DNA of 64,000 nucleotides from Oreohelix idahoensis (GCA_024509875.1 JAMPIV010000304.1:263501-327500), one strand, 5' to 3'; positions 19,301 to 28,179 are shown, numbered from the stretch's first letter. The notes: a model not told the origin generated them from the sequence alone. Numbers and translations are program-made.

Positions 19301-21333
19301 TTGCTTCCAACCAAGCATACGAAACGAAATAGCAGTAAAAACACACCATGACAATAAGGGATGAAGTAGAAAAACTAAAGTTGCATGAAAAATACAATGT
19401 GGTAGTGAATGAAAATTTAAATGATGCTTGTGACAGTAGTGAACAGAATTTCGATGTACAAAGACTTGTCAAAGTAGGGATATTTACAAGAGTGCACAAA
19501 TTACAAAGGAATAATGTCACAATCAGTGCCATAAGAAATAGTAAACAAGATCATCCTTGAGAGATTTTAAGATACTTTAGACAAACAGTTGACAGAAAAA
19601 CAAGCAGGTTTTCAACAAAACAGATCTCGTACAGACCAGATAGCCACACTGCACATAATAGTTTAACAGAACTTGGAACTGAACTCACCATGTTACATTG
19701 GATTTGTGGATTATGAAAAGGTATTCAACAGTTTGTTCAGATAATCACTTTGGAAACTGATCAGGCATTAGGGAGTCCCCTGTAAATTCATTAATCTAAG
19801 AAAGAAAACACATAGAGCATGAAATGAAGAATTATTCATGAAGACCAACTTACAGAACCCATTGAGATAAGAACTGGAGTGTGGGAGGGATGTCTCTGAT
19901 TACCATTTTTTCGTTGGCTTTAGATTTTGAAAGCAGTGACATCAACCAATAGAAGTTGAGTTCATTGGACTGACAAAAATTGATCTAGATTTCGTTTGAT
20001 GACCTGATTCTTCTCTATCATGACTGGAACCAGGTGCAAGTCAAAATGAGAATACTTGATGAGAGGTCACATCTGTAGGGTGAGAAAATACACAGGGAAA
20101 AGACAAAAATGATTATAATGACAAATGATAGCTAGATTAATTGTGGAGTATATATTCTTTAACTGGATTACAAACTCCAAGAATCTATAATTCAATATTG
20201 CTGATTTTTGTGTCTTTGACAGCCGTATTTGGTTGTGGATATGTCTTCTGGGTATACAGATTCCATTTAAAATTGCCACCAACTGCTGCTTTGCTGGAAC
20301 ATCTTTGCTGATCAACAACTCTGTCCCCCAGGAGTTGGCGGGTCAGGCTAATGGTCTGGCCATGATGACCACAGCAATGGGAAGGTAAGATACTGCAGAC
20401 TATATTCTGGTACAGTTTTGTATTCTGAATTTGTTTTCTTATTCTTGTAGGGTATCTACTCATTCCATTCTGCCTTTTATATTCTGTAGTCTAAGTTCTG
20501 GGTCTTTAGTCTTATTGCTTTAATAAGCTCTTACATATAATTTTTTTTTTAAGATATATTTTTTAAACTCTATCCTTACTTTATATTCTTCATTCAGCAA
20601 TTAAACTGAACACTTGGGCAGATCACATGATCTGATGTATCACACATTTTAAGCACAGTTAACATAGCCACTGTTAGGGGTTGTAACTAAGTTAACTAAG
20701 TAACTATCAATTCGTAATTACCCACTTATCAAATTATTCAACTATTCATTCCTGCTCCCTACCATTTTGTACACCACCTCAAGACATCAGTGGCTTGCAA
20801 GACTTGTCTGTGACCTTTCTTTGCTCCTTTCTGCCAGCCACTTTCCCATCAATCACGTTTTTACGTTAGTCTCTTGCAGCAAAGATGCTGGGTTCGAATC
20901 ATGGTACAGGCATGCTCCAGTCTACCCAGCTATAAATGGGTACCTGACCTCTTTGAGTTAGTGAAGGAAAAAGCTGCGAAGGGAACTGGTCACCCCCCAC
21001 CTCTCGATGCTGGACCAAGTATGGTGAAGTCTCTAACACGTTACTCCCCTACAGCAGTATCTGCTATGGCACCACCTGTTTACTTACTTTGCCAGTGCCC
21101 TAGTGTTAACTCAAAAAAATCATTTTGTATTGTTTATTTATTTATTTTTTTTTACCAGAACCCTGGCTCCTGTGCTAGCTGGAATTTTTTTCTCATGGAC
21201 GGTGACCTACGGCCAAGACATTGGCCCACCTTTGGATACAAGTTTTCCATTCTTTGTCATAGGAGCCATGTTTTTTATCACAGTATTTGAATGCTTGCAT
21301 TTGAATCCTCGGCTGGATAAGCAGAAGAAATAA
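7284..21333 (+). CDS. Major facilitator superfamily transporter, C-terminal half (5 exons, 5'-partial)
   Basis: Five exons (7284-7390, 12809-12927, 16562-16635, 20223-20384, 21159-21333) splice in compatible phase into 211 codons plus a stop. The product reads as transmembrane helices 7-12 of a 12-helix MFS permease, about half the usual length. Diagnostic features are the tail of helix 7 (YTMFSMITIAVEDIFPVF), then DYGGLGFSTNEIGLALG, as in ZIF-like/DHA1-type carriers. The helix 10-11 region has VPQELAGQANGLAMMTTAMG, where MFS proteins carry a Gly-rich NG motif before the R/K-x-x-P-P/x-G segment. The C terminus is hydrophilic and lysine-rich (PRLDKQKK). The exon at 7,284 starts with the third base of a codon, so the N-terminal half lies upstream, outside the window or unseen. 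Substrate cannot be inferred. Intron contents are almost entirely mobile elements. Confidence 0.88.
7606..7910 (+). mobile_element. GGGACC/(GAA)n SINE-like repeat, copy 1
   Basis: Member of a ~300-bp family beginning GGGACC(C)...AAGATGCAGCAATAG and ending TTCAGGACGAACGA(GAA)n. It is flanked by an 11-bp exact duplication ATTTCCTTTAG at 7,595-7,605 and 7,911-7,921. It has no coding capacity. Target-primed insertion is implied by the TSD and microsatellite tail. I do not see a convincing tRNA-type A/B box, so its promoter origin is unknown. Confidence 0.9.
7922..8830. other. Non-coding region with two diverged copies of a ~350-bp block
   Basis: Around 8,080-8,230 and 8,400-8,560 the same succession of motifs recurs (AAATTAAAACTAAC / AATTTAAACTAACTAA, then CGTTT..GC, then a GAGAGAGAG-rich run followed by a G-rich stretch). 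CpG is locally more common than in neighbouring DNA. No splice-consistent exon was found. Confidence 0.35.
8831..10020. other. Unassigned intronic DNA
   Basis: No recognisable exon. A short perfect hairpin with CCTGTATC / GATACAGG arms occurs near 9,332-9,360, at the end of an A+T-rich tract. The rest shows nothing I can assign. Confidence 0.4.
10030..10120 (+). repeat. Family B repeat, copy 2 (5' part only)
   Basis: Carries AACATGGAGCCACC, a GCAGGTGGTC variant and CTCTTGCATTAG, then stops next to the piggyBac-like TTAA. Confidence 0.55.
10133..10910. mobile_element. piggyBac-like non-autonomous element
   Basis: TTAA at 10,129-10,132 and at 10,911-10,914 bracket 778 bp whose ends are inverted and C-rich: CCCTTTCAGCACC at the left, and CCCCTTCGCAACG when the right end is read in reverse. 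TTAA duplication plus CCCTTTC-like termini is typical of piggyBac elements. Subterminal palindromes of the GACGTACGGCGTACGTC type occur near 10,250. No transposase frame was recognised. It contains a nested foldback at 10,561-10,718. Confidence 0.6.
10561..10718. repeat. Foldback (inverted-repeat) element with a TTAGGGTTA-containing core
   Basis: Arms of about 47 bp at 10,561-10,607 and 10,672-10,718 are near-perfect reverse complements; the outer part of each arm reads GGTAATCTTTAC. The 64-bp core contains GGTTAGGTTTAGGGTTACCC. It could form a long hairpin and looks like a small MITE. Confidence 0.75.
11195..11345 (+). repeat. Family B repeat, copy 3 (3' part)
   Basis: Contains TGAGGATGCCAACCCC, CATATTAGTCAC-like and CTATGTCCCCTCAGAGATCC blocks. 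The same ~100-bp segment recurs inside the LINE tail at 11,812-11,911. Confidence 0.6.
11569..12008 (-). pseudogene. LINE C-terminal tail, family E, copy 1 (interrupted)
   Basis: Read on the minus strand, this matches the copy at 12,024-12,540 block by block and is the degraded 3' end of a non-LTR retrotransposon ORF2. It is interrupted at 11,812-11,911 by a family B segment. In the neighbouring copy the sequence ACCCATTTAT is followed four bases later by GTCTGTAGC; here ~100 bp intervene. Confidence 0.7.
11812..11911 (+). repeat. Family B segment inserted into a LINE tail
   Basis: About 100 bp nearly identical to 11,226-11,330 (GAGGATGCCAACCCC ... CCCCTCAAA) lie precisely between ACCCATTTAT and GTCTGTAGC of the LINE tail. 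This is a 5'-truncated insertion or a gene-conversion patch. Confidence 0.6.
12024..12540 (-). pseudogene. LINE ORF2 C-terminal fragment, family E, copy 2
   Basis: A 166-residue frame carries the post-RT tail common to many RTE/CR1-like LINEs: SVLLYGSETWR, a CLRRIEGLKWYD segment, RRRRWRWIGHTLRKP, LFWNPQGKRGRGRP and TWHVFVEGLCS. RT and endonuclease are absent, consistent with the 5' truncation usual for LINEs. It lies in the intron between MFS exons A and B. Confidence 0.8.
12809..12927 (+). CDS. MFS transporter exon B (loop and helix 8)
   Basis: The acceptor is TGCCTTTCAG|GA and the donor AAG|GTATGT. The exon encodes GLGFSTNEIGLALG followed by a hydrophobic helix and LVSKMGITK. Its 2-base entry phase matches exon A. 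Confidence 0.87.
13323..15319 (-). pseudogene. I/Jockey-group LINE remnant: RT plus RNase H
   Basis: Three frame-broken pieces lie in the order expected on the minus strand. At 15,319-14,621 is an RT fragment with ATDLEDAYNSV, a GLPLGSPLSPVLF block and the catalytic FADD box. At 13,908-13,669 is the RNase H start YTDGSV, with a conserved Glu in RMEVEAALRWL. At 13,646-13,323 is the RNase H end WNYCPGHVGVCGYERAD. An RNase H domain after RT is typical of I/Jockey/R1-type elements. A tRNA-SINE (14,048-14,273) interrupts the RT-RNase H linker. The copy is inactive. Confidence 0.8.
14048..14273 (+). mobile_element. tRNA-derived SINE (family C), copy 1
   Basis: The head looks like a tRNA gene: TGGCAGAGTGGATAG is a good Pol III A box and GGTTCGATCCC a perfect B box about 60 bp later. 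A family-specific body follows (CTTCTGTTGTTTTTCTG, CTACTTCTTTATTTCTC, GAGTGCCTGATAACATACC) and a T-rich tail ending TTTATTTATTTA. A 13-bp exact duplication CTCATCTGACTTA flanks it at 14,035-14,047 and 14,274-14,286, so it inserted into the older LINE. It is not a functional tRNA: no cloverleaf closes after the B box. Confidence 0.88.
15430..16100. other. Unassigned intronic DNA
   Basis: A+T-rich with short A-tracts (for example near 15,755) and no recognisable exon or element. Confidence 0.4.
16105..16375 (-). repeat. Family B repeat, copy 5 (reverse)
   Basis: Reverse-oriented copy with GGAGACAAAGAAA, TCATCATGTAAAACAGATTG, GATGCAGGCTTCCTGCATGG and CAGCTGCAGTGG blocks. It ends less than 200 bp before MFS exon C. 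Confidence 0.65.
16562..16635 (+). CDS. MFS transporter exon C (helix 9)
   Basis: The acceptor is TTGTCCTGCAG|GTG and the donor AATAA|GTAAGT. This short 74-bp exon encodes VFLFSAMASLVTC through MVRLLNN and leaves two bases for the next exon. Confidence 0.82.
16640..17300. other. Pyrimidine-rich intron sequence
   Basis: Strongly T/C-biased on the + strand, giving spurious hydrophobic frames; no exon signal. Confidence 0.5.
17395..17765 (+). repeat. 21-bp minisatellite in MFS intron
   Basis: A unit close to TTGTCTTTTCCTCATTGGTT plus one base repeats about 17 times with point changes (CCTCATTGG / CTTCATTGG / CTTAATTGG). The period is divisible by three, so it gives artefactual hydrophobic frames on the + strand (CLFLIGC repeats). 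It lies between exons C and D. Confidence 0.8.
17800..19340. other. Unassigned intronic DNA
   Basis: No exon, terminal repeat or SINE head recognised; codon-like segments are short and unsupported. Confidence 0.4.
19560..20060 (+). pseudogene. LINE reverse-transcriptase fragment (decayed)
   Basis: In broken + frames the RT landmarks appear in order: LTEKQAGFQQNRSRTDQIATL (positions ~19,590-19,650), then a YIGFVDYEKVFNS block (~19,700, the catalytic FxDxxKAF motif), then RTGVWEGC (~19,870, the G-V-R/x-Q-G-C block). Stops and indels separate them. Confidence 0.65.
20223..20384 (+). CDS. MFS transporter exon D (helix 10 and NG-motif loop)
   Basis: The acceptor is GTCTTTGACAG|C and the donor GGAAG|GTAAGA. 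The exon encodes RIWLWICLLGIQIPF, then a Cys-rich helix and VPQELAGQANGLAMM. Phases match exons C and E. Confidence 0.85.
20770..21060 (+). repeat. tRNA-related SINE with TACCCAGCTATAAATGGGTACCTG body
   Basis: A B-box-like GGGTTCGAATC occurs at about 20,888. It is followed by CAGTCTACCCAGC..ATGGGTACCTGACC and GCGAAGGGAACTGG, a body pattern known from several invertebrate tRNA-derived SINEs. It occupies the short intron between MFS exons D and E. Ends are not defined. Confidence 0.55.
21159..21333 (+). CDS. MFS transporter terminal exon E (helices 11-12 and stop)
   Basis: The acceptor is a T-tract then ACCAG|AACC. The exon encodes TLAPVLAGIFFSWTVTYG, a short loop, FPFFVIGAMFFITVFECL and a basic tail, ending TAA at 21,331-21,333. 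A mariner remnant starts only 50 bp after the stop, so part of the 3' UTR may be transposon-derived. Confidence 0.87.
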
Positions 21334-21383
21334 GACAATTTTGAGTTTAAAATGTTAGATATTGTCTTTCTGTTCCTGAAATA

Positions 21384-21551
21384 CGAGGCGCGTTTTTTAA
21401 GTAATTCCCGTTTTAAAATAATAAAAAAACCATCATGTATAAAAATGATCTATTGCAGCCAAAAGTGGACCACACATTTACATTATTTCTCAACATAGTC
21501 ACCATTGACTTCAACACATTTTTTGTATCGTGGCACCAGGTTCTTAATTCC
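21384..21551 (-). mobile_element. mariner remnant (terminal repeat and transposase C-terminus)
   Basis: A TA dinucleotide followed by CGAGGCGCGTTTTTTAAGTA resembles a mariner inverted repeat. On the minus strand, 21,551-21,483 encodes NLVPRYKKCVEVNGDYVEK and a stop, the canonical C-terminal end of mariner transposases. The rest of the element, including the catalytic D,D34D core, is absent. Confidence 0.8.
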
Positions 21552-21989
21552 AGTTGTAAAATTTTATATGTCACCTACTTTTCTTTACACCCTTTTTATT
21601 GCTTGTACGATCTGTTTTATGTTTAATTTTTTTTTATATAGTTTCCTAGTACTTTTTTTAGTTTCTGTGTTCTATTAAAAATGTAATAACCTTCAGTCTG
21701 GTTTCCTCACATGCCTTGTTGTCATGACAATATTAGACATTATTTAACACTTTAAGGGGCACTCTTTTGGGTTGACACTTGAATTATAGTATTACTGTAT
21801 AGGCAGATGTTTATTTGTTTGTGACAGGTGTTCAGACTTAAGACACTGTGTTTTCTGGTGCTCAGTCAGTGCTCATACCTCCATTCAGAATTATGTTCAG
21901 ACTATTTGCCATATATTTTGGGACACATTTTACACGCAGTTCAGTGGTTAACTTACTAATATTGGTCACATGTTTTACAGAGTACTTAC

Positions 21990-22200
21990 TTTAAATAAGA
22001 GATGAGAAGAAGACTGGTGATGGATTTGTTCTGGAATCCCCAGGGTAAGAGAAGAACAGGCAGACCAAAATACTTCAAGAGAAGAGAACTGAAGGCAGAT
22101 ATTTAAATGTTAAGGGAAGACATGGAAAGATCTTGATCCGATGACATGTGATAGGAGGAAATTGTTCAATGTTTCTTGAAGGCCCAAGATTTTTGAGCAG
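21990..22200 (+). repeat. LINE tail fragment, family E
   Basis: Degraded + strand copy of the tail at 12,024-12,540: GAGATGAGAAGAAGACTGG, TTCTGGAATCCCCAGGGTAA, then GAAGACATGGAAAG-type blocks. Confidence 0.6.
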
Positions 22201-22512
22201 CTGAAAGTTCATGAATGAAAATTTACTTTAAATATTACCAAAAGAAAATAAAGAGATCATTGGTAGCTGGAGATAATTTCATTGGAGAGATTCTTGTGGA
22301 AAGCTTCAGGTTCTGTCTGCATCATTGAAAATGCTAATATTAATATTATCAGGCAGTGTTCAATGGCTGAGATCCTATCTTGTTTCAAACCTCGACATGA
22401 CTAGTATGAAAATGGGATATCCTACACTGACCACTAACCTTGCATAACTCTACACAAATGATTAGTGTTAATATATTCTTCTTTGATCCTTAGCTGCCGT
22501 CCGTCAAAGCAG

Positions 22513-25249
22513 TCAGTGGCCATCATGCCTGGTGGCGTCTTGTAGGGCAACAACAAAGTGATTCCACTTTGCTCGGTCGGTGGCCATCCTTTGTACGGTA
22601 CCCCAACTCTGGTTCATTCTTTGCATCTCAGCCTCCACAGTCCTCTGCCAAGTTGTTTTTGGTCGGCCTCTTTTTTGTTTTCCTTCATGGGTCCATAGCA
22701 AAGCTGTTCTTGTGACGAGGCCAACCCAACTCCAGCGTCTGCTAGCTATGATGGTGTGCATGTCCTCTTGCTTGCTCCGAGGTAGCAGATCTTGGTTGGT
22801 GATGGTATTCGGCCAAAAGATTCAGGGAATTTTTCTTAGGCAGGTTGTATGAAAAGAGAACAATTGCGACATTTCCTTCTCTGTTACTCTCCAGCATTCC
22901 GCACCATAGAGAAGCACAGAAAGCACACAGCTCTGATATAATCTTATTTTTGTCTTTGTGCTGTACTGAGAGGACTTCCAGATGTTGTTTATACTATAAG
23001 GGACCCAAAGATGCAGTAATAGAGAATGCAGTCAGCAACTCATAGCTTGTGTCAGGGTCAGCGAACCAGAGCTGACCAAGACCCTACTCCACCTCCACGT
23101 GGTGGTCCTGGAAACAGACTGCAGTCTGGCTGAGAGAGTAGGGATCGAAGAGGGAAGGCAAACCCGGTCCCAAAAAATGCCGTGATGAAGTCGGATGTGC
23201 CGGCCGAAAGGCGCAGATATCACAGCTCCGCTGTAAACAGGCACAACGCAATCAACGTCCTTTTCAGGATGAACGAGGAAGAAGATGAAAAGTTTAGACT
23301 ATAAAAGGGTGTTCTTGCTGTGTTCATTCTGTTGTTGATGTCTCTGCTTGCTCCGCCATCTGGTGTTACTATGCATCCTAGGTATGTGAAGGTGTCTGTC
23401 TATTCCAGTTGTTGATTCCTTACTGTTATGGGCTCGGGGTTGAGTGTCATGACCTCTGTCTTCTTTAGATTGATGTTCATGTCCAGCTGCTGGCTATACT
23501 TATTAAATCTATCCATTTTTTTTCCTGGATGTGTTGATGTGAATGTGCTAGTGGTGCAATGTCATCTGCATATTCCAGATTTTCCCATGTAGAAAACGTA
23601 GTCCATCTTATTCCTCTTGGACTGCCCTCTGTTGTCTGTCGCATCACGCAGTCTATGACTGTTAAGAATAGAGTGGTTGATAAGGGGCATCCCTGTCGTA
23701 CTCCTGTCTTCACCTCAAAGGTTAGGTTGCTCTGCCCTAAGCTACTCGTAAAGTTGGCATAAAGGCTGTTTATGATTGACTCTATGCAGCTTGGAATTCC
23801 ATAAGCCCTCAGTATTTTCCATAGACTGTCCCTATGTATACTGTCAAAAGCCTTTTCAAAATCAACGAAATTAATGTACAGCTGTCTCTGCCATTCTGAG
23901 CACTGCTCTATAATGTTCCTGAGGGTAAATATATGATCTGCACATCTTCTGTTCTGTCTAAACCCTGCTTGTTCTTTCCTCAGTTTGTGGTCTACTGCCT
24001 TTGAAATTCTCTGTATAATTATCCTGCCTAATATTTTGCTGGGAACTGAGAGAAGAGTGATTCCTCTCCAATTAATGAAGTCTGCAAGGTCTCCCTTCTT
24101 GGGCAATTTGACAATTATTCCTTTGTTCCACTCCGTTGGTGTTGTCCCTGTTTTCCAGACTTGTGCAAATAGTGGTTCTAATAGTTCTGCTGCTAGCTCA
24201 GGGTCTGTCTTAAATAGCTCTGCATTTAAGTTATCATGGCCAGGCTCTTTTCCATTCTTTAACCCTTTGATTGCCGTGATGATTTCTTCTTTCCGTGGAA
24301 TGTCTGTATTAACGTCTAGATCGTTTTCAGCCTCAGGAACATTCAACTGTGTCTCTGGTGGTTCCTTGTTCAGAGATTCTCTGAAATGCTCTATCCATCT
24401 TGTTTCCTGTCCCTTTGCTGTCGTGATGAGATTTCCTTGCTTATCTCTTACTAATGTAATATTGTTTGCACCTCGCTTTCCGCTGATGGTTTTAGTTATT
24501 TTGTATACTGTGCTTTGTTCACTTCTCAGTGCTGCCTCTTCTGCCTGTCTTGCAAGATTGTCTAGGAAATTCCTTTTGTTGGCTCGGGTTTGGCGTTTAA
24601 CTTCCTTGTCCAGCTGACTGTACTGTTCACTATATAGTTGCTTTAACCTGGGGGACTTCTGCTTTCTTTCTTTTCATTTCCTTTCTCTTCGTTATGATGT
24701 TTAATGTTTCTGGTGTTATCCAATCTTACTTCTTCCTTTCCTGGAATCCCAGGCATGATTTGCTGCTTTCCTTATTTATTGTTGAAATGGTGTTGAATTT
24801 CTGGTCTATATCATCATACGATGTCTTTTCCTGACTTTTGGCAAATTGATATCGTTTCTTTAAATCGGTCGCAAAAGCTTTTCTGGTAAGGGGGTCCTTC
24901 AATTTGCTGATGTCAAACCTTTTCTGTGTAGTTACAGTTGGTCCAGCAGTTCTGATTTTCACTTTCAGTTTTGCTACTATTAAATGGTGATCACTTCCCA
25001 CATCTGCACCTCTTCTTACCTTCACATCTTGTAATGCATGTCTCCATCTACCGTTAATCATGATGTGGTCTATCTGGTTTCTGTCCTGGCCATTTGGTGA
25101 TTCCCATGTTAATTTGTGAATTTCTTTGTGTGGGAAAAGTGTTCCTCCAATGACCAGGTTGTTAATGCTACAGAAACTTATTAATTTATCCCCATTTTCG
25201 TTTGCTGTTCCGCTGCCGCATTTCCCCATCACTCTTTCATTATATGTAT
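22513..25249 (-). pseudogene. Family A LINE ORF, broken (endonuclease end, RT, C-terminal tail)
   Basis: Minus-strand pieces in order are as follows. At 25,249-24,726 is the end of the apurinic-type endonuclease, with NQIDHIMINGRW and VGSDHHLIVAKL. At 24,346-23,477 is the RT, with KLPKKGDLADF, LYINFVDFEKAFDS, TGVRQGCPLS and LEYADDIAPLAHS. At 22,761-22,513 is the tail, with GRPKTTWQRTVEAEMQR and ALQDATRHDGH. The YADD catalytic box is intact, but stops, frameshifts and a SINE insertion destroy the gene. Confidence 0.85.
23000..23291 (+). mobile_element. GGGACC/(GAA)n SINE-like repeat, copy 2 (inside LINE A)
   Basis: Same family as the copy at 7,606. It is bounded by GTTTATACTATAA (22,987-22,999) and GTTTAGACTATAA (23,292-23,304), a 13-bp duplication with one mismatch. 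Removing it restores collinearity with the LINE at 54,055, so it inserted after the LINE did. Confidence 0.88.
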
Positions 25250-25260
25250 TGTTAATATAT

Positions 25261-25793
25261 AATTGCATCTTATTCTTTTTGGTTATACAGTATCTCTTGT
25301 GTATGATGTCGGTTTTGCCAGCCTTCATTTTACTTTTAATCAATGACAGCAAAGAAATAATTATCATATCATAAAGTTCTTATTTTCATTTTGTCTTGGT
25401 TACAAAGTGAAAAAGTATGCATAAATTGTTTTATTTTTTATTACTTGTTTTTGTAATGGCTGATTGCTGTTGCCCTCTAGTTATGTCACTAGCTGTGGTG
25501 CTGATTTTTCAAACAGGGTATAAATCTGTTTTATAATTTCTCAGCGTTCGCATTTGGTCATATTTGTTTACCCATTTGTTCCATCTTTTTGTTGACTGAC
25601 TAAGAATGTATAGACTGTTACGTTTATAGACCTATAAATATAATTATACTGTTTGTACAATTCACTAAATCATATTTTCCAAAACCAAATTAACAATATT
25701 GAGATTATCTCATAGTTGGTAAATACTTTACAAATGACTGATGTGGTCATTTTAGCTTGGTGGTTCAAATGTGCCAGATTTTAATCATGATAT
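25261..25793. other. Unassigned non-coding DNA
   Basis: A+T-rich spacer between the truncated LINE and the next SINE; nothing recognised. Confidence 0.4.
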
Positions 25794-25807
25794 GAAACTC
25801 TGTACAT

Positions 25808-26108
25808 GGGACCCAAAGATGCAGCAATAGAGAACGCAGTCAGCGACTCATAGCTTGACTGCCTGCGTCAGGACCAGCGAATCAGAGCTGGTCAAGACCG
25901 CACTCCACCTCCACGTGGTGGTCCTGGAAACAGTCTGCAGCAGTGCGGTCTGGCTGAGCGAGTGTGGATCGCAATGGGAAGGCAAACCCGGTCCTAAAAA
26001 ATGCCGTGCAGAAGTCGGATGTGTCAACCGAAAGGTGCAGATATCACAGCTTAGGCGTAAACAGACACAATGCAACCACCGTCCTTTTCAGGACGAACGA
26101 AGAAGAAG
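25808..26108 (+). mobile_element. GGGACC/(GAA)n SINE-like repeat, copy 3
   Basis: Full-length copy with an exact 13-bp duplication AAACTCTGTACAT at 25,795-25,807 and 26,109-26,121. The preceding G may extend it to 14 bp or belong to the GAA tail. Confidence 0.9.
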
Positions 26109-26121
26109 AAACTCTGTACAT

Positions 26122-26685
26122 ATCATTTCATTATGAGGTAATTTGATCATCAGAAAAAGTCCCCCTTAATCAAACAAGTATTTCAGCCCTTTTACCCCAT
26201 TGGCACCTTGAATTTCTTTTGCCTGCTGTGTAAATCAAACCCAGCCCACCTTGGTTGCAATTTATCCCAGGTTTCACCCATCCTGCCAAACTGAAGCTAT
26301 TGTGAATTTCATAGCCCATTGCGGTTCTTTGGAACTGCTTTTCCACAGTTTAGCTAAGTCTGTTATGTGCCCTTGTTTTTTTACTGTGCCTTTAGGCCCT
26401 ATTGCATGAGTGGATCACATACTGAGGCTTCTTGCGCCTGCTTCCATGACTGACGTTTGATGTGAAACTCTCATGTCTCAGTGCCATGTCCAGAACATTA
26501 TATTTGGCCACTTTGACAATTTTATGCACATCTAATCTTGATTCATATGGCACTGTTAGCTCACCCTGTTATAATTGGTGTGATGAAGGGAAGTCTTTGA
26601 GACTTTCTTATAATTTTGAGGTGTGTCCCTAGCCCAGGTACGTCTACTGTCATTTCCCATGCAACATACACTAGCATTGATATCA
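26122..26685. other. Unassigned non-coding DNA
   Basis: No exon or element recognised. Confidence 0.35.
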
Positions 26686-26689
26686 TGAT

Positions 26690-26925
26690 AACCATTACAA
26701 TTTGTACTCCTTATGGAACATGGAGCCACCAATGCAGCTGGTCCCATAGGAAGCTTGCAGAAAGAAGATACATGCTCTTGCATAGGTGGTTCCTGTGACA
26801 ATTTGTTTGACATATAAGGTTGCCAGCCCCATGTCAAATCTCATATTAGTCACTTGGTATGACATGCCTGAGGGTGCAGTAGCTGTACTACTCTTTCTGT
26901 GCTTCTTGAGAGACCTCTGATAACG
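26690..26925 (+). repeat. Family B repeat, copy 6
   Basis: One of the better copies: ATGGAACATGGAGCCACC, AATGCAGCTGGTCCCATAGG, AAGGTTGCCAGCCCCATG, CATATTAGTCACTTGG, GACATGCCTGAGG and TTCTTGAGAGACCTC. Confidence 0.75.
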
Positions 26926-27164
26926 ACACATGATGTTAGTGTTGATGTAATAAGAAAATTGATAATAAAACCTTCACTGCTTTTATTAATGTATTATAAT
27001 TATATATACTGTAGCGTGTTCAAAATTTAGAGGTTTACACACCATTTCATTATACTATTTTTAGTACTGTAATGTATTCATTTTGAAGTTTAGACCGTGA
27101 CAGTTTTATAAGTATTACAAGTTTGCATAATGTTTTATGTATATTATATATATCTTCACATTCA

Positions 27165-27305
27165 TCATCATTTCCCTTTGCATTCCATATGGAGCATAGA
27201 GCCACCAATGTAGTTGGTCCCGTAGCAAGAAAACTGCACTAAAGAATTCATGTGATATTTTAATGGTTTCTGTAGCAATCTGTTTTATATGAGGTTGCCA
27301 GTGTT
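27165..27305 (+). repeat. Family B repeat, copy 7 (5' two-thirds)
   Basis: Has ATATGGAGCATAGAGCCACC through TTTTATATGAGGTTGCCAGTG, preceded by a CATCATCATTTCCCTTT leader also seen before copies at 45,785 and 48,255. An (imperfect) T-tract separates it from the next copy. Confidence 0.7.
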
Positions 27306-27329
27306 CTTTTTCTTTTCCTTTTTTTTTTT

Positions 27330-27590
27330 TTTTTGGCTCCTCGTGGAGCCATCACTGCCGCTGGTCTCCTTGCAGGAAACCTGCATCAAAGTATTCATGA
27401 TCTCTTGCAGCTGTCATTTCTATATCAATTTGTTATAGAAGATGAGGTTACCAGAACGATGCACAATCTCGTATGAGTCACGTCTTACGACACGCCAGAG
27501 GTAAGGTTACCACTGTTGCACAACCTCATATCTCACATTAGTTGCCTCTTGCAACATGCCTGAGGGAAAGTTGTCCTTTTTATTTCAATG
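27330..27590 (+). repeat. Family B repeat, copy 8 (partly duplicated)
   Basis: Starts GGCTCCTCGTGGAGCCATC. The GAGGTTACCAG / CAATCTCGTATGAGTCACG segment is repeated as AAGGTTACCAC / CAACCTCATATCTCAC, an internal duplication of ~65 bp. Confidence 0.65.
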
Positions 27591-27673
27591 TCTTGTTGGA
27601 ACTACACAGGGTGCATTCCATGTGTAAAATATACATGTTTGTATATATATTATTACAGGTTCATATCCTTTTA

Positions 27674-27979
27674 GGGACCTCAAGACGCGTCAACAGTGAG
27701 AAATGCAGTTAGCGACCCATAGCTAGACTGCTTGCGTCAGGGTCAGCGAACCTGAGCTGACCAAGACCCTACTCCACCTCCAAGTGGTGGTCCTGGAAAC
27801 AGGCTGCATCACTGCAGTCTGGCTGAGTGAGTAGGGATCGAAGAGGAAAGGCTAACCCGGTCCCAAAAATGCTGTGCTGAAGTTGGATGTGTCGGCCGAA
27901 AGGCGCAAATATCGCAGCTTCGCTGTAAACGGACACAATGCAACCAACGTCCTTTTCAGGATGAACGAAGAAGAAGAAG
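27674..27979 (+). mobile_element. GGGACC/(GAA)n SINE-like repeat, copy 4
   Basis: Full-length copy flanked by an exact 11-bp duplication ATATCCTTTTA at 27,663-27,673 and 27,980-27,990. It differs at several positions from copies 1, 3 and 5 (AAGACGCGTCAACAG near the start; no AGGC in TTCGCTGTAAAC), sharing some of these changes with copy 2. Two subfamilies are likely. Confidence 0.9.
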
Positions 27980-28179
27980 ATATCCTTTTATCTGAAAACC
28001 GAAATATTCTGAAAATGGAAAGATTTTTTTTTTGGACGATTTCGGACACATTTTGTAACAAATTTTAGGTGATTTTGGGCTATTTTGTTAATATGATTTG
28101 GGCAACATCTGGAAACCGAAAAAAATCCAGTTTCCAAGACACAGCTATCCCCAAAGATTTCATTTAAAATGATACGTGC

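Larger units (their letters stand above)
22477..25249 (-). mobile_element. RTE-like LINE (family A), 5'-truncated copy
   Basis: Collinear with the near-complete copy at 54,055-57,347 but lacking its 5' ~0.8 kb: homology stops at 25,249, inside the endonuclease domain. An 11-bp exact duplication TGTTAATATAT at 22,466-22,476 and 25,250-25,260 bounds it, proving that truncation happened at insertion. Its 3' tail on the minus strand is GGATCAAAGAAGA. A GGGACC/(GAA)n SINE interrupts it at 23,000-23,291. Confidence 0.88.
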
